Made by a program: the position numbers and the translations under genes. Source: Mauremys mutica (Eukaryota; Chordata; Testudines; Geoemydidae). From it: a stretch of 64,000 nucleotides of DNA. The notes under the pieces are model-generated. The model saw only the letters and a program-made list of their open reading frames with translations, was not told where the DNA came from and searched no databases. The stretch is from NCBI RefSeq assembly GCF_020497125.1, contig NC_059081.1, positions 18,633,105-18,697,104 of the forward strand, read 5' to 3'. This document shows, piece by piece, positions 22,865 to 34,140 of the stretch. Position 1 is the first letter of the stretch. Each line of letters begins with the position of its first letter.

Positions 22865-22978
22865 TAAAAATACTGGGAGCCATCAATGTGAAGGTTAGCC
22901 ATCAGAGTCAAGTAAGGCATTTACTGTTGCTAGTGATTACTGGTACTGGCCCTAACTTGCCCAGTAGAATGGTAGGCT
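22865..22978 (+). pseudogene. Gypsy aspartic protease C-terminal remnant
   Basis: The frame reads KILGAINVKVSHQSQ, then LLLLVITGTGPNLPSRMVG and a stop, matching the 'LG-x-I-x-V-x-V' strand and the 'GxGPSLLGRxWL' end of Gypsy proteases. The catalytic DTGA motif upstream is not recognisable. Confidence 0.6.
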
Positions 22979-23199
22979 GACTCCTTTCCACTGGAGTGGA
23001 AAGGAAAGATATATCACTTGAAATCACAAGATCTAATTCTGGAAACTGTTTAAAATATATGTAAGGAAGTACTTAAAGATGAAGTGGGCATTTTAAAAAG
23101 GCACTACTGCTAAAATTTACAAAAAAAACAACTGTCAGGCTTTGTTTCAAGCCCAAACTTGTACCCTTTGCTGTGAAATAAAAAGTTGAAATTGTGTAA

Positions 23200-23845
23200 A
23201 AAAGACTACACGCAACTGGTGGTATTGAATCTGTAAAGTTTTTTTCTGAATGGGCTGCACCAATAGTACCAGTGTTTGAAGCTGGATGGTGTTGACTATA
23301 AACAAGGTTTCACAATTAAAACAGCCAATTTCAAAAATTGAGGATCTGTTTGCAGTTTTAGTAGGAGCATAATTGTTCGCCAAGTTAGACATGAGCCATA
23401 CTTAACAACAGATTGTCCTGGAAGAAGATTACAAGCAGTCACTCAAAATGCTCAAAGGACTGTTTTAAATATAATCAGTTACTTTTTGGTATGTCCTCAG
23501 CCCTGGCTATTTTCCAAAGAACCATGGAGGCATTGATTCAGGGAGTTCCAGTGGAGCAGTATATCTGAATGAAATGCTAATTACAGGTACCACTGAAACA
23601 GAACACTTACAAAATTTAGCTGAAGTGCTAAACAAGCTAAAGGGAACAGGTCTGCACCTGAAAAAGAATAAGTGTTTAGTCCTGGCACATAAGTGATATA
23701 CTTGAGATATAAAGTGGATGCCCAGGTACTATGCCTAGTGAAAGATAAAGTCAAAGCAATTTGGGGTGCACCTACATATAGGAATATTTCAGAGCTGAAA
23801 GCCGGCTTATGCTGGCTGAATTACTACAATAATACTAAGAATTTT
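23200..23845 (+). pseudogene. Gypsy reverse transcriptase remnant
   Basis: Scattered frames give KIEDLFAVLVGA, FAKLDMSHT, a block like 'LSPALAIFQRTMEALIQG', then LNEMLITGTTETEHLQNL and LKGTGLHLKKNKC, then YKVDAQ, VKDKVKAIWGAPTYRNISEL and LNYYNN. These are consecutive Gypsy RT motifs. The catalytic YLDD position reads as LNE, so the active site is lost. The upstream 'SGIIEPV' fingers block is missing. The frame is cut by the CR1 at about 23846. Confidence 0.78.
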
Positions 23846-25060
23846 ACTAAAGAAATCATGCCAAACAGGTTGGTTTTTTCCCCCCCTTCTTTGACAAGGT
23901 AACTAGTTTGGTGGATGGGGGGAATGACGTGGACATAATATACCTGGACTTTAGCAAGGCTTTTGACACAGCCCCACATGACTTTTTGTTCCTAAGTAAG
24001 CTGGAGAAATGCAGGCTCAGTAGAACTACCATTAAGTGGATACATAATTGGTTAAACAACCGCAAACAGAGTAACTATTACTGGAATAGTGTCAGATTGA
24101 AAGAAGGTCTCAAGGGGGGTTCCAAAGGGATATGTTCTGGGTCTGGTGTTATTTAACATCTTTATTAATGACCTGGATGTAGAAATAGAGAGCATTCTGA
24201 TCAAATTGCAGATAATGCAAAGTTGGGGGTTTGCAAACACTTGGGAGGATAGAACTAAAAATCAAAGGGATTTTGATAAATTGGAGAACTGAGCTATAGG
24301 CAACAAAATGAAATTCAACAAAAACAAATGTAAGGTGCTACACTTAGGGAATAAAAACTAAATGTACAAATACAGAATGGGGGATAACTGGCTTGGCAGC
24401 GGTACTGCTGAGAAGGATCTGGGAGTTGTGGTGGATCACAACCTCAACATGAGTCAACAATGTGGAGCTGTTCTAAACAAAGAAAATGCAGTTTTGGGTT
24501 GCATTAACAGAGGCATAACATGCAAGTCATGGGAAGTGCTCTACTCGGTGCTGGTTAGGCCTCAGCTGGAGTAGTGTCAACTTTGGTCACTGCTGTATAG
24601 GAAGGATACAGAGAAACGACAGGATACAGAGGCAAGCCACAAAGATGATCAAAGGGATGGAATGCAAGCCATATGAGCAAAGGCTGATGGAACTGGGTGT
24701 GTTTTCTTTTGGAAAAGAGGAGATTATGGGGGGACATGTTAGTGGTCTTCAAATACTTAAGGCTGCTGTATAAAAGATGGAGAAAAATTGTTCTCTTGCC
24801 ACAGAGGGCAAGAAAAGAGACAATGGGTTCAAAATACAGCATAGCAGATTTTAGACTAAATCTCAGGAAAAACTTCCTAAGAACAGTAGGACAATGGAAC
24901 TGACTGCTTAGGGAAGTCGTGGAAGCTCCTTCACTGGAGGTTGTCAAGAAGAGACAGGATAGCCATCTGTCTTGGATGGTTTAAACACAACAAATCCTGC
25001 ATCTTGGCAGGGGATTAGACTAGATGATCTTGTGGTTTCTTCTAACACTATGATTCTATG
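23846..25060 (+). mobile_element. CR1 LINE nested in the Gypsy element
   Basis: 5'-truncated CR1 beginning just before 'ttctttgacaaggtaactagt' (FFDKVTSLV). Frames show VDIIYLDFSKAFDT (RT), then FNIFINDLD in another frame, 'caaatgtaaggtgctacactt', WLGSGTAEKDLGVVVDHNL, VLVRPQLE with an early stop, and VFKYLR near 24755. It ends with 'ggattagactagatgatcttgtgg' and ATTCTATG at about 25050-25059. It separates the Gypsy RT ('LNYYNN', ending at 23845) from the Gypsy RNase H start ('FLPNLPTL', from 25064). Its ORF has several stops and frameshifts. Confidence 0.9.
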
Positions 25061-25063
25061 CTA

Positions 25064-25275
25064 CTTTTTTGCCAAACTTACCAACACTTGTAATGAAGAT
25101 GTTACTGAAAAAGGGGGCTAAATAGTATTGGAAATCAGCTCAGGGACAAGCTTTCGAGGATTCTAAACTACTGCCGTAGTCTTCAGGATGCCAGCTGCCA
25201 TTCAAGATATTACAGGACCAGTCTCATACACTGTAATTCGGGGGGACAGAGGGTTCTGCACTTACATGTGCAAAA
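25064..25275 (+). pseudogene. Gypsy RNase H start and integrase tail, joined by deletion
   Basis: Just after the CR1 the frame reads FLPNLPTLVMKMLLKKGAK, a stop, then YWKSAQGQAFEDSKLL, the RT/RNase H junction of Gypsy elements. At about 25188-25275 it switches to MPAAIQDITGPVSYTV, the GPVSYxV block at the integrase C-terminus. Most of RNase H and integrase, including the zinc-binding and DDE core, has been deleted. Confidence 0.7.
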
Positions 25276-25530
25276 AAGGATTATGGTTAACTCGGCAGAT
25301 GTTAGTACAGCAGCAATGGACTTGTCAATTGAAAATGCCCAGTTAGATTCCTGCTCAGTTTCTGGAGGAGCAGCTGCTGGACACAATATCAACTGTTACA
25401 GAGAGCTCTCATGGACAGACTGTTCCAGTTACCACACTGTAGAATGACAGTTTTGAACCAAAAGTTGTATTTTCAGGAACAACATTGATGGCAGAATTAC
25501 CTTTTGCAAAGATTGAATTGATGTGTCCTA

Positions 25531-25542
25531 GAGGGGGAAAAA
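25531..25542 (+). promoter_or_regulatory. Polypurine tract of the Gypsy element
   Basis: GAGGGGGAAAAA lies immediately upstream of the TG that opens the 3' LTR, the position expected for plus-strand priming. Confidence 0.65.
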
Positions 25543-25836
25543 TGTCCACCTACCTATTTAAAAGATTATACAGTGTCACAGTGACTGAGTGCCTATTTAT
25601 ATCTTATTTTCAATTTGAAATGCATTACTGGTTGTTTAGTTAACATTTCCCCACTTTTAAGTATTTGTGTGTAATAAATCAACTATTATGTCTATAGTAA
25701 ACCAGCTGTATGTTTTTTTGGCAACTTTGGAAAGTGTATGTCTGTGGAACTATTGCCAAGATATAGGCATGTTGCTGAAATAAAAAGAATGTTAATGTTC
25801 AAAGAAGTTGGATTATGTCTGGTTGATGCTATAGCA
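25543..25836 (+). repeat. Gypsy 3' LTR (294 bp)
   Basis: Opens TGTCCACC after the polypurine tract and closes ATAGCA (TG...CA). An AATAAA signal lies at 25673-25678. Its last 120 bp match the 5' LTR remnant. Confidence 0.65.
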
Positions 25837-26499
25837 CTGTCCAAATAGCTTACCTAAAACAATGTAAGATTCTCTCTGGGTGTGCTGTAGGGCAAAATAC
25901 AAGCGAAGATTGGGGCTGTGATTCTCCAGCCCCATGTTATTTCACTCGATCAGAAATATACCAACTTCTCACTAGAACTGGTCACAAAATATTTTCCCCT
26001 GCAAAATATTTCAGTTACAAACGATTTTTCTTCTTCAAATGAGTGCTTTGGTGCCCCAGGGAACCTTCAGGTACTTTATACTCTCATTCTTCTCTATAGG
26101 CTGGGCTTGCTGTCTGGAGTACGTATCCCACGACATACCACCTTGTCCTGTCTTGGTGAGGGGCTTGGATGCATCACAGGGGCTGTAGTGTGGCCTTCCA
26201 TGGGAGAGGGAATGGAAATTTAAGGCATCCAGGCCATAGTTCCCTTGAGGCATTACTTTGCCCTTTTGAATTTACATATTTTGATTTTTTTGGCCAATAT
26301 GTATGTTTGGGGTGGGGTGGGGTTGGTTTGCTTTTGCAAAACAAAGAAACACTTTTTGTGGAAAAACTCAATTTTCCATCAAACAGTTTAGACAAGAAAT
26401 TTTGGACCAGCCTTGCTTCTAAAATTGTTGGGCTAAATCCTGCTGTCTTATTTAGGTACTTTTGATAGGATAGTCAAACCCTAGACTGGCCAGGAAAGG
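25837..26499. other. Non-coding, nothing recognised
   Basis: Frames up to 101 codons without motifs. No transposon ends identified. Confidence 0.45.
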
Positions 26500-27469
26500 G
26501 GTAATGAGCTTCTTGGGTTCAGTCCACTTCTGTCCTGCTACATCTGCAATAGGTGCCAGGCTTGGAGAGGTTAAAAGGGGAGAGCCCAGATCAGTTGGAA
26601 GCTGGCTGGGTAGGAGAGTAGACATCTAGCTCTCAGTCTGAGAAGACTAGCTGGGACCAGGAACTGCTTGAGAGACTGCTGCCTGTCAGCTCCCTGAAGG
26701 AAGGTAGGCCTGATGCAGGAATATTGTGGAATCCTCCTAGTGCCTTGCTTGTTGTTGGATGAGATGGGGTGTATAGATCCCACACTGAGGCAAGAGAGGG
26801 CTGTTTGCAATATTGGGCCCAAAAGGCCCTGTCCCACTACTTGGCACTGCTGAGCATGTTTCTGGGGAAAGGACCAGTATAAAAGAAGCTTGAGAAGCCA
26901 TTTCCTGGAGTAGAACTGCTCTGCTATGGAGGGGGTCTGGCTGGGAGTCTTCCTGTTCCTGGTTTTGTGACACTAACTTATGGAAAGGTTACCTAAGGGT
27001 CACAGGTATTGGCCCTAGATTATGGGGGGTTGAAGCAAGGATTGTAACTCAGATTGTGAGCACACCCTAAACTGAGGCACAGGGTGCTGTAGGAAGGGGC
27101 ACAGGGGCAGGCTGAACCTAGGCCAACCCCACTGCTACACTTTCAGTGCCCTGGCCCAGGACCTAGTGAAGCAGGAGGGCCTGGGTCCCCCTACTAACCA
27201 CATGCCCCAAGAAGGGCAGGGCAAGGGGTTACCATCCCAGACGCCAGTCCAGCAGGGACCTCCTCCAGAGAACAAGGGACACTGAACTGAAATGAAGGCT
27301 GTCAGAGGCCCAAACTAGGCCTGATGACTGACCAAACCACCCCGCTGCACTGGGAAAGATGGTGCCATGGTATAGATGGTGCCCTGCCTGAAGGGAGTGA
27401 CAGCCAAATAAAGACCACTTTTTTTTTTTTGCATAACCGACTGAGGACCACCAGTGGTTGGCTCTGCGT
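26500..27469 (+). repeat. Putative LTR-derived repeats
   Basis: Contains 'ccaggcttggagaggttaaaagg' (compare 15282-15960) and, from about 26760, 'gatggggtgtatagatccca' (compare 31244), suggesting one or two LTR-type repeats in tandem or nested. GC-richer than its surroundings and no coding capacity. Boundaries and family are uncertain. A T-tract sits at 27419-27430. Confidence 0.4.
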
Positions 27470-27591
27470 AGGGTGACCAGATGTCCTGATTGTATAGGGA
27501 CAGTCACAATATTTGGAGCTTTCTCTTACATAGGTGCCTATTGCCCCCCCATCCTCTGTCCTGATTTTTCACACTTGTTATCTGGTCACCT
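27470..27591. mobile_element. Short MITE with GGTGACCAGAT inverted repeats
   Basis: Left end AGGGTGACCAGATGTCC, right end ATCTGGTCACCTT, inverted repeats around a 122-bp body with 'gtcctgattttt' segments. A mariner-like MITE is likely from the size and termini, but the target duplication is not clear. Confidence 0.6.
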
Positions 27592-28464
27592 TGGCTCTGG
27601 GCCCAGAACTGATCCTATCAATGTTATTCTGGAGTAATTTGAACTTCATCGCAGCCCCTTATGCTGGCACCCATGTGAAGGAGCAGAATATGGCTCCTAA
27701 TACTGTATGTATTGCAAACTCACTTGAGTCACAACAGTGTGTGTCAAATGGCAGGCAATACAGCAAGCATAATAGTTAATACTGCCTGTGTCCTCTTAGT
27801 TCTATATGGAGCTGGCTGTATTCTTCACTTCACTGTTGCTGTGGTATTAATTCCTGAATTATTTCTAGTTAATGCCTTTAAATTAGAGATGGTGAGGCTA
27901 AGTTCTGTTCTTATTTATACTTATGCAACCACTTAGGTTTTAATGGTTGTATAAGTATAAATGAGTGCAAAACTTGGCCTGCTCTTTGGAGATCCATGCC
28001 ATGTTCACACATATATATGTGTATCCCAACTGGCCATTGATAAGGAGGTCCCACCCTACACTATGCTTAAATATAACTTCTATAATACCGGTGAGTGTTT
28101 TGGCTTTAAATATCTGCACTGTTTAACAAACAGATTTTCAAAAGGTCAATTTCAGGTATTTGATTTATACCTTCAATCTATCTCTAATTATTTTAACCTT
28201 ATAATCTCCATAAATCCAATCACTGCAGTCAGGCTTTGAAGATGACCTAGATACCCTAATGCCTTGTGATTTTGCTGATGAGATCACAAGTACAATACTA
28301 GGGCAATTATTTTACTTGACTCTTTACAATTTTTTCTAACTTTGAATTGCTTTAACGATTTTTCTGCTCTTGAAAGCAAAAGGAAGAACTGAGCAAAGTG
28401 TAACATATCCTGGCATTGTGGAAACTATCCTAAATAGTTCTGCCAACACTGCAGACCTACAACT
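27592..28464. other. Non-coding, nothing recognised
   Basis: Short frames only (up to 92 codons) in AT-rich DNA; no repeat ends recognised. Confidence 0.5.
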
Positions 28465-28539
28465 GGACAGATAACTATGGAGGAGTATAAAAATATTGCT
28501 TGAGCATGCAGGGGTGTAATCAGAAAGACCAAAGCACAA

Positions 28540-30500
28540 TTGGAGTTGCAGCTAGCAAGGGATGTGAAGGGTAACAAGAGTGGTTTCTACAGATATGTTA
28601 GCAACAAGAAGAAGGTCAGGGAAAGTGTGGGACCCTTACTGAATGGGGAAGGCAACCTAATGACAGATGATGTGGAAAAAGCTGAAGTACTCAATGCTTT
28701 TTTTGCCTCGGTCTTTGCAGACAAGGTCAGCCCCCAGACTGCTGCACTGGGCAGCACAGTATGGGGAGGAACTGAGCAGCCCTCAGTGGTGAAAGCAGGG
28801 CCGCCCAGAGGGGGGGGCAAGAGGGGCAATTTGCCCCAGGCCCCGCGTCCCGCAGGGGCCCCCACAAGTGTTTTCCGGGGCCCCTGGAGCGGGGTCCTTC
28901 ACTCACTCCAGGGGGCCCGGAAAACTTTTCCTCTCCCGTCTTCGCTGGCGGGAGGGGGGTCGTTCAGCTCCGGGGCAGCCGGTGCGGGAGAGGGGGCACC
29001 CGAGGGCCCCGGCAGGGAACCGAGCGCGGCTACTGCAACCGCGGGGCCAGGAGCCGGGCCGCCGCCATCTTCGAGACCCGCCGGAGGTGCCGACACAGCG
29101 CGGCCGCGGGGAATTCTCTGGGCGGCCCTGGGTGAAAGAACAGGTTAAGGACTATTTAGAAAGGCTGGACATGCACAAGTCCATTGGTCCAGATCTAATG
29201 CATCCGAGAGTGCTGAGGGAGTTGGCTGGTGTGATTGCAGAGCCATTGGCCATTATCTTTGAAAACTTGTGGTGATCGGGGGAGGTCCCGGATGATTGGA
29301 AAAAGGCAAATATAGTGCCCATCTTTAAAAAAGAGAACTACAGACCAGTCAGCCTCACCTCAGTCCCTGGAAAAATCATGGAGCAGAACTTCAAAGAATC
29401 CTTTTTGAAGTCTTTGGAGGACAGGAAGGTGATAATGAACAGTCAACATGGATTCACCAAGGGCAAGTCATGCCTGACCAACATGATTGCCTTCTATGAT
29501 GAGAGAACTGGCTCTGTGGATATGGGGAAAGCAGTGGACATGATATATCTTGACTTAATCTCCCACAGTATTCTTGCCAGCAAGTTAAAAAAAATATGGA
29601 TTGGCGAATGGATTGTAAGGTGGATAGAAAGCTGGCTAGATCATTGGGCTCAACGGGTAGTGATCAACAGCTCGATGTCTAGTTGGCAGTCAGTATCAAG
29701 CGGAGTGCTCCAGGAGTCAGTCCTGGGGCTGGTTTTGTTCAACATCTTCATTAATGATCTGGATGATGGGATGAATTTCACCCTCAGCAAGTTCGTGGAT
29801 AACACTAAACTGCGGGGAGAGGTAGATATGTTGGAGGGTAGAGAGGGGGTCAAGAATGACCTAGAAAATTGAAGGATTGGGCTAAAAGACATCTGAGGTT
29901 CTACAAGGACAAGTGCAGAGTTCTGCACTGAGGATGGAAGAATTCCATGCACAGCTACAGGCTGGGGACCGACTGGATAAGCGGCAGTTCTTCTTCAGAA
30001 AAGGACCTGGAGATTATGGTGGACAAGAAGTTGGATATGCATCAGCAGTGTGCCCTTGTTGCCAAGAAGGCTAACAGCATATTGTGCTGCATTAGTAGGA
30101 GCATTGTCAGCAGATAGAGGGGAATAATCACTTCCCTCGATTCAGCACTGGTGAGGCCACACCTGGAGTACTGGGTCCAGTTTTGGGGCCCCCACTCCAG
30201 AAAGGATGTGGAAAAATTGGAGAGAGTCCAGCAGAGGAGAGGCTCAGGGAACTGGGCTTATTTAGTCCAGAGAAGAGTGTGTGTGGGGATTTGATAGCAG
30301 CCTTCAATTATCTGAAGGGGGGTTTCAAAGAGGATGGAGTGAGGCTGTTTCTGTGGTGGCAAATGACAGAACAAGGAGCATTGGTCTCAAGTTGCACTGG
30401 GGGAGGTCTAGGTTGGATATTAGGGAAAAACTATTTCACTAGGAGGGTAGTGAAGCACTGGAATGGGTTACCTAGGAAGGTGATGGAATCTCTATCCTAA
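28540..30500 (+). pseudogene. CR1 ORF2 fragment with insertion and deletions
   Basis: Blocks in order: [39 protein letters not shown], then the hAT insertion. The frame resumes with [37 protein letters not shown] and a stop near 29273. Next come [55 protein letters not shown] and a damaged catalytic block at about 29790 where FADD reads as FVDN. After a small deletion between 'gagagagtccagc' and 'gagaggctcagg' it ends with [15 protein letters not shown]. Catalytically dead. Confidence 0.88.
28796..29130. mobile_element. CpG-rich hAT element (335 bp) inside the CR1
   Basis: Perfect 15-bp terminal inverted repeats CAGGGCCGCCCAGAG / CTCTGGGCGGCCCTG and a perfect 8-bp target duplication GGTGAAAG (28788-28795 and 29131-29138). 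Removing it restores the CR1 sequence 'gtggtgaaag...aacaggtt'. The interior is extremely GC- and CpG-rich and gives long but motif-free frames on both strands. hAT transposases make 8-bp duplications and favour CAG ends. The identical repeats and retained CpGs indicate it is young relative to its host CR1. Confidence 0.93.
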
Positions 30501-30510
30501 GAGATTTAAG

Positions 30511-31241
30511 ATGCAATTCTGTATTTACTGTACATTTAGAAAGAAGCATCCTTTGCTGTTTGGCATTTTCATGTCCCGATGAAGAATCAGTTTATGCACA
30601 TAGTAGGTGACCATGTAGATCCCACCTGAAGACCCACTCGGCAAGGCTTACAAGAAGCTGTATGACTAAGTTGCATGACAACCTATTTCATTTATCTTAG
30701 GAGATAACTCTCACTTGTGTGGATGGAGGGGGATGACCATTCACAGGGAGCAAAATAGACACTGACTGATACTGGGCATGGGTTATTCTTTCTCTCCCTG
30801 CTTTGGGTAAGCAACATTCCCTTTCCCTTCTTTGGCTGGGGCCACATTCCAATCTACTTAACTACTGGTATTAGGAGTAAGATAAGTAGCTGAAAGAAGG
30901 AGAGTGGAAGAGGAAAATAGAGTATATTAAACAGAAGTGTAACCAGTAACACATACGCAATAAGCCATGCATTGCCCTGACCACTTAGACACTGGTCCTG
31001 CAAGGTTCTGAGCACTGTGGAACTGGTCCAGCAAAGCATTTATACAAGTGCTTAACTCATGCACATGCGTAGCTCCATTGGAACCAACAAGACTGCTCAC
31101 ATGTTTAAAATTAAGCCTGGGTTTAAGTGCTTTGCTAGAGTGCCAGCATGCTCAGCACTTAGTATGCGCAAGCTCTTAGCATGTCTGTTTTTTATTCTTT
31201 TCTCCACTCTTCCCTTGAAGAGCAGCAAAGACAAATGAAGG
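30511..31241. other. Non-coding; fold-back repeat at 31030-31125
   Basis: 31030-31125 has 'agtgcttaactcatgcacat' opposite 'agactgctcacatgtttaaa' and 'gggtttaagtgctttgct', a dispersed amniote palindromic repeat. Nothing else recognised. Confidence 0.45.
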
Positions 31242-31800
31242 CGTGATGGGGTGTACAAACCCCACACTAGGCCAAAAGGAGTTAAAGGACAACGCTAGGC
31301 CCAGGTAGCTGCACCTTTCCAAGCCTGCAGAGCATGCTCCAGTAGGAAGAGCAGGTTAAAAAGAGCTCAGAAGCATAGGCTGAAGTGAAAAAGCAAAGCA
31401 GCTGCAAGGAGAACAAGCCTTTCTCCCGGGGAACCCAGACAGAAGATTGAGCCTGAGACAGAACTACAGGGAGTGCTTTCTCCAACCCCCTTTGAGAACC
31501 GACAGGCTTTTTGGGGCTCTATTCATTTTGAGCTCCGTTATTGAACTCTGGGATCATCCAGTTCTTGATTGGGGCATGGCCCCCTATTGTCCAAACTGAA
31601 GGAGAGTAAGTAGGCAGTGGCTCAGGATGGCAGACTAGGAAACACTGTGGAGGACTCTACTGAGGCTGCTCCCTAAGAGGCCAGGGCATGGTGGAGCTGG
31701 AGGGCCTATGTGGCCCTACCCTGCTCAATTAAGAGCAAGGCCTCAACATGGATCAAGGCTGTGATGCCTCCGGCTTAGGGGTATGGGCCAGGCATCTCTC
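31242..31800 (+). repeat. Putative solo LTR-like repeat
   Basis: Begins 'tgatggggtgtacaaacccc' with 'ccaaaaggagttaaagg', sharing its start with sequence at about 26760 and, more loosely, 15282. About 550 bp, GC-richer, with no coding frame. No polypurine tract or second LTR seen. Confidence 0.4.
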
Positions 31801-33939
31801 CCAGCTTCCAGGGTGTAGATGGAAAACCGGCCGTGCTAGCCACTAGGTCCCCTGACCCTCTATGATAGAGGCCCCAGAAGGGCTGTATCTTTCTCTGTTT
31901 GGAAAGTGCCTGGCAGAACGTGGAAGTGACTGCAATATAAAGATAGCTATATACACCTTTACAAACTGTGTCCTTTCCTGGAGAGCACAGAGCAAAGAAA
32001 GAAATTGAATTAATAAAAGGGAAAGTTGAGGAGAAAGTGATGAACAGTAAAAATAAAAGCATTAAAAATGAGTGAAACACCTTTAAAAAACTTTAAGTAC
32101 CTGGAGTGAGGATTCAGAGGCTCATGGGTAGTAAACACTCCCAGTCAGGGGTTATTGCCTTCATGATAGATGTGTTGTAATTCCCTGAAGCACCACCATC
32201 CTCCTCCTTTCAGTTCTTTGGTTTCTTGCAGTCATGTAACATGTTTGCTTTTGCTTCGGCTAAGTCTCGGGGATGTTAAAAATCTCCAGTGCACAAGCCA
32301 TTCTAGTCTGTTCAATTTCTCCAGTCTCTGTTGGGTTCAGAGTAAAAATTTGTCATGATCAGAATTCTCAACTCTTCTGTCGGATAACACTTTCTCTAAT
32401 ATTTGTTTCTTATCTTACTACTTTTTAATGATGGGGACAAGCCCAAACCATTTATCTAAAGTCTCCTCAGTATTGGGAGTAAAATAAAATAAGGGATTAG
32501 CTACCTGGGTGTTGGTTTTGAATAAATAAAACCTGAGATGTGGCTTTGTCAAAGAGGTAAGTGTGGACAAAACTTCAGAGCATTTTTTATGGGGGAAGTA
32601 ACTTTATATTTCAGCTCAGGAGCTATTTGCATGTGTAGTCCTATTTGGCTTCAGGTCCTTCTTGGTCACCATTCTCTGCATTCTCTATTTCAAGTACATT
32701 TAAAATAACATACATCAAAATTGCTTAAAGGTTTCTGAAATGAGATGAGTTCTGACTCAAGCTCAATTTGACATCTCAAATTTGGTCAGCATGGTCCAGT
32801 CAGTCAGGAGAGCTGGGTTATCTTGCCAGTTCTACTACTGGCTTTTTGTGAGAACTTGAACCAGTCATGTCAACTGTGTGTGTGCCTCAGTTTCCCCATT
32901 TGTAACTGTGGGGTAATGCTTACATCCTGTAATTAATGTTGAGATCAATGGATGAAAAGCCCTATAGAAGTACGAGTGGGTCCTTGTGATTGTCCATCTC
33001 CTCCCTACCAAACTTTGGAAAAAGATGTAAAAACAAAGTGTAAATTCTTTCTTTTCCCCCAACCAATATTAATGCTATTCTCTAGTAGATCTAAGAAAAC
33101 ACAGTTCAAGATGATCAATATAAACCTCAAAGAAACCCTCAGGGCAGGATGTAAATCATTGCAGCATTTGCCAAAATGTTAACACACAACTATTTCCCTC
33201 CTCTTCTTACCATTCAGTCTTTCATGACTGGCTACCCAATTCTCTTCTTCCTCCTATTTCGTTTTTTACCTACTGCTTGAATTGAATGTATTATCAGTTG
33301 TGTGAGACCCAAGTACAAACTGATGACTCATACTTCATGCACATAAACCCTTGAACACAGTGAGCCAAAATCATTTTTGGGATAACTCCACTGAAGTGAG
33401 TGAACTTACAACAATGACAACTTGTCCCATTATTATTGAAAAACATGGCAATTTCACACAGGGCAATTACATTTTCAATGATGCCTCTGTCTGAATAAAA
33501 TCTTTCATTTCAGCTGAAATACAAAAACAACAAAGAGCCCAGCTGTCTGTCTGTCTTTGTGTCATCCTGCACACTTCTATTTTTGATGAAATGTATAGGA
33601 TTTACATGATATATAATGGGTATCCAGTCATTAAATACACCTCAGTCCACTTTCAAGTGATGCCAGAACAGATAGGCATCAATAAAGGGGAAGGAGATTG
33701 TGCAAAACAAGAGTGACTTACTCAAATGAGCAAGTCACAACTATTTTCCTCTCATGGAATTTAGGAAAATTGTCAAGTTGCTGAGAGCAGCTTGGCTCTA
33801 TCAATGGTGAGCTCATACAAACAGTTGAATATAAAGCTCCAATCACACCCTCCAATTCACATGTTGTAATTCCCACATGATTATTCACATATCTTTATGG
33901 CCTAATGACTTTTTTATAGCGTCTTACACTGTGTGTACA
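31801..33939. other. Non-coding; MIR-type SINE at 32790-32960
   Basis: The plus-oriented MIR-like stretch shows 'gtcaggagagctgggttatct', 'tgcctcagtttccccatttgta' and 'gatgaaaagccctatag'. The rest is AT-rich without recognisable genes. Confidence 0.5.
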
Positions 33940-34140
33940 CATGAAGAATTTCACTGCTTAATAATTTGCATTTCTGTAGCAACTTCCCTCTGTGGGACTT
34001 GAAGCATTTTATAGCACTTCACTAAGACTCACAATACACCTGTAAGATACAGTACATAATAATTATAGCAGCATTACAATGATTCTGTTTATTTAACTGA
34101 TTTACTCAAGATCAGAGTCAGTGGCAGAATGAAGAATAGA
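33940..34140 (-). repeat. MIR-type SINE
   Basis: The order 'tttgcatttctgtagcaact', 'gaagcattttatagcacttc', 'tttactcaagatcagagtca' and 'agtggcagaatgaag' matches a reversed MIR with a diverged core. Confidence 0.5.

Larger units (their letters stand above)
21575..25836 (+). mobile_element. Degraded Ty3/Gypsy retrotransposon, split by a CR1
   Basis: In order: a 5' LTR remnant (21575-21695), gag, aspartic protease and RT remnants, a CR1 insertion (23846-25060), a short RNase H start, a large deletion, an integrase C-terminal tail, a polypurine tract and a 3' LTR. No env is visible. The two LTR ends share diverged but alignable sequence: 'ggaaagtgtgggtcaatgga' against 'ggaaagtgtatgtctgtgga', both followed by 'gttggattat'. 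Every coding part has stops; the element is dead and old. Gypsy elements move by reverse transcription and integrase-mediated insertion. Confidence 0.8.
28465..30510 (+). mobile_element. CR1 LINE split by a hAT element
   Basis: 5'-truncated CR1 starting near 'gataactatggaggagtata', carrying the region before the RT, the RT and the C-terminal region. It is interrupted at 28796-29130 by a hAT element. It stops at about 30510 inside the C-terminal coding region ('gatggaatctctatcct'), so the 3' end is also lost, unusual for CR1 and implying a later deletion. Close relative of the copy at 12905-14680, sharing most blocks in the same order. Confidence 0.92.

Noticed and set aside
28540..29275. Long open frames (202 and 135 codons) spanning the GC-rich block
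   Set aside because: They are chimeras of CR1 ORF2 and the CpG-rich hAT insertion; the fused part has no domain.
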